Made by a program: the position numbers and the translations under genes. From the NCBI GenBank assembly GCA_902470095.1, contig CABRFG010000053.1, positions 1-15,968 of the forward strand: a stretch of DNA of 15,968 nt, in the 5' to 3' direction. Source of the stretch: an uncultured Collinsella sp. (GTDB lineage Bacteria; Actinomycetota; Coriobacteriia; Coriobacteriales; Coriobacteriaceae). This document shows, piece by piece, positions 14,815-15,968 of this stretch (the stretch's first letter is position 1; each line of letters begins with the position of its first letter). The notes beneath the pieces are model-generated. The model saw only the letters and a program-made list of their open reading frames with translations, did no database searches and was not told where the DNA came from.

Positions 14815-15620
14815 TCGTCGCCGAGCTTGAACGCGCGCTGCTGGCGCGCTACCCCAAGGCGGACGCCGAGAGCTGGGATCATGTAGGGCTCTCCGTGGGA
14901 GATCCCGCTGCTGAGATCACCGGTGTTGCCTGCGCGCTCGATGCGACCGAGGCTAATGTTCGCCGCGCGCAAGAAGCCGGTGCCAACGTGCTGCTGACGC
15001 ATCATCCCATATACATCAAGGCGCCCGAGGCCTTTTGTCCGGCGGATGCCACACGCCCCCAATGCAGCGCGGCGCTCTACGAGGCGGCCCGTTGCGGCGT
15101 GAGCATCATATCGCTCCACACCAACCTGGACCGTTCGCACGAAGCCCGTGTCTGCCTGAGCAAGCTGCTGGGTGCCGCACCCGTGAGCTCACTGGAGTAC
15201 GTGGACGACCCCGAAGCCACCGGCCTGGGCGCGCTTGCGACGCCCAACGACCCGTGCACGCTGCGCGATCTTGCCACCCGTGCTGCCACGGCCTTCGGCA
15301 GCGACCCGCGTGTGTGGGGCGAAGCCGATCGCCCGTGCCGCACCGTCGCCATTTTGGGCGGCTCCCTGGGCGACTTTGGAGAGCTCGCCATCGCCGCGGG
15401 CGCGGACGTTGTCGTGACGGGCGAGGCGGGCTACCACGTGACGCAAGACCTTGCCTTACGCGGGCTGCCGGTGATCTTGCTCGGTCACGACCGCTCCGAA
15501 GAGCCGTTCGTTGGTATATTGATGAACTCTGCAGTTGACGCCGGGGTCGACCCCCGTCATGCGATTAAAATACTGAACCCTTGCCAATGGTGGACTGTGA
15601 CAAAAGGAGAGAACTTATGA
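14811..15620 (+). CDS. Nif3-like dinuclear metal centre protein (GTP cyclohydrolase I type 2/NIF3 family)
   Basis: A 269-residue member of the widespread NIF3 family, whose members form hexamers with a two-metal site. The expected metal ligands are present: H64 and H65 in THHPI, D107 in HTNLD, and H226 with E230 in GHDRSEE. The start contains WDHVGLSVGD, where the family usually has WDNxGLQVG. Length fits the short form without the inserted PII-like domain. ATG 14811 overlaps the cysteine desulfurase stop as ATGA, and the following gene overlaps in the same way, so the three are tightly coupled. The biochemical role of the family is unsettled; annotations as GTP cyclohydrolase should not be taken literally. 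Confidence 0.94.
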   Translation: MIVAELERALLARYPKADAESWDHVGLSVGDPAAEITGVACALDATEANVRRAQEAGANVLLTHHPIYIKAPEAFCPADATRPQCSAALYEAARCGVSIISLHTNLDRSHEARVCLSKLLGAAPVSSLEYVDDPEATGLGALATPNDPCTLRDLATRAATAFGSDPRVWGEADRPCRTVAILGGSLGDFGELAIAAGADVVVTGEAGYHVTQDLALRGLPVILLGHDRSEEPFVGILMNSAVDAGVDPRHAIKILNPCQWWTVTKGENL

Positions 15621-15968
15621 GCGCCGGCGCTACGCTACTCAAGCTGCAACAGATCGATTTGGAGCTCGCCCGCAACAAGAGCGAACTTGCCAATATGCCG
15701 GAGCTCAAGGAGCTCGCTTCCAAGCGCAAGACCTATGTGAAGCTCAAGTCCGAGATGACCAAGCTCTACGCCCAGCGCAAGGATCTGGACATTGAGCTCG
15801 ACGATCTCAACACCACCGAAATTCAGACCAACAACGCTATCGAGGCTGCCAAAAAGCGTCACGTCGACGGCTCCGACTACCGCGAGGTTCAGGACCTGGA
15901 GAATGAGCTCGCCACCTTGGCCAAGCGTCTGGACAAGATTGAGCACACCCGCAAGGACGTCGTTGTCG
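15617..15968 (+). CDS. Coiled-coil/C4 zinc-ribbon protein, N-terminal part (cut by window edge)
   Basis: The first 117 codons are present and the gene continues past the right edge. AAAAGGAGAG (15603-15612) precedes ATG 15617, which overlaps the Nif3-like stop as ATGA. The visible part is almost entirely helical and rich in Lys, Glu, Asp and Leu with heptad spacing. It matches the long antiparallel coiled coil of the zf-RING_7/DUF164 family (HP0958/FlgZ and chlamydial CT398 belong here), including the central VDGSDYREVQDLENEL segment that is typical of them. The C-terminal four-cysteine zinc ribbon would lie outside the window. Proteins of this type often sit next to Nif3-like genes, which supports the call. 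Function in non-flagellated bacteria is unknown. Confidence 0.85.
   Translation, partial: MSAGATLLKLQQIDLELARNKSELANMPELKELASKRKTYVKLKSEMTKLYAQRKDLDIELDDLNTTEIQTNNAIEAAKKRHVDGSDYREVQDLENELATLAKRLDKIEHTRKDVVV

Overview
The window is a dense, single-strand stretch of bacterial chromosome: 17 protein genes and one tRNA gene, all on the + strand, with gaps mostly under 20 bases and several stop/start overlaps. High GC, strong preference for C or G in third codon positions, AAAGGAGG-type ribosome binding sites and the gene content point to an actinobacterium of the class Coriobacteriia. A Collinsella-like gut organism is my best guess. That is inference from composition and gene order, not from a database match.

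Layout. Bases 1-319 hold no credible gene. They contain a nearly perfect 27-bp inverted repeat (arms at 2-30 and 137-164) enclosing two smaller hairpins, then a GC-rich stretch and a promoter-like sequence. The promoter leads into a tRNA-Ala(GGC) gene (320-392) that ends at a textbook intrinsic terminator (409-436). Next comes a large ABC-F translation factor-type ATPase (468-2501) overlapping a 98-residue membrane protein that starts at GTG. A site-2 protease (2794-3477) precedes scpA-scpB-rluB (3562-6069), the kleisin and ScpB partners of SMC condensin plus a 23S rRNA pseudouridine synthase. The next block is cmk, a PlsC-like acyltransferase, ispH, a DUF512 radical-SAM-like protein, der, plsY and gpsA (6136-12939). 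The last block is rpe, a class I cysteine desulfurase, a Nif3-like metalloprotein and the start of a coiled-coil/zinc-ribbon protein that runs off the right edge.

Functionally the run joins chromosome segregation (ScpAB), ribosome assembly (Der, RluB, possibly ABC-F), CMP/dCMP phosphorylation for nucleotide and phospholipid synthesis (Cmk), the glycerol-3-phosphate route to phosphatidic acid (GpsA makes G3P, PlsY acylates it, a PlsC-like enzyme may add the second chain), isoprenoid precursors (IspH) and sulfur/metal handling (cysteine desulfurase, Nif3). It reads as a growth-linked housekeeping superoperon, and I see no defence, mobile-gene, phage or CRISPR system.

Points worth a second look: the inverted-repeat element at the left edge; an HX4E instead of HX4D catalytic motif in the PlsC-like acyltransferase; the uncharacterised DUF512 protein between ispH and der; the small GTG-start membrane protein; and the long acidic tail of ScpB.
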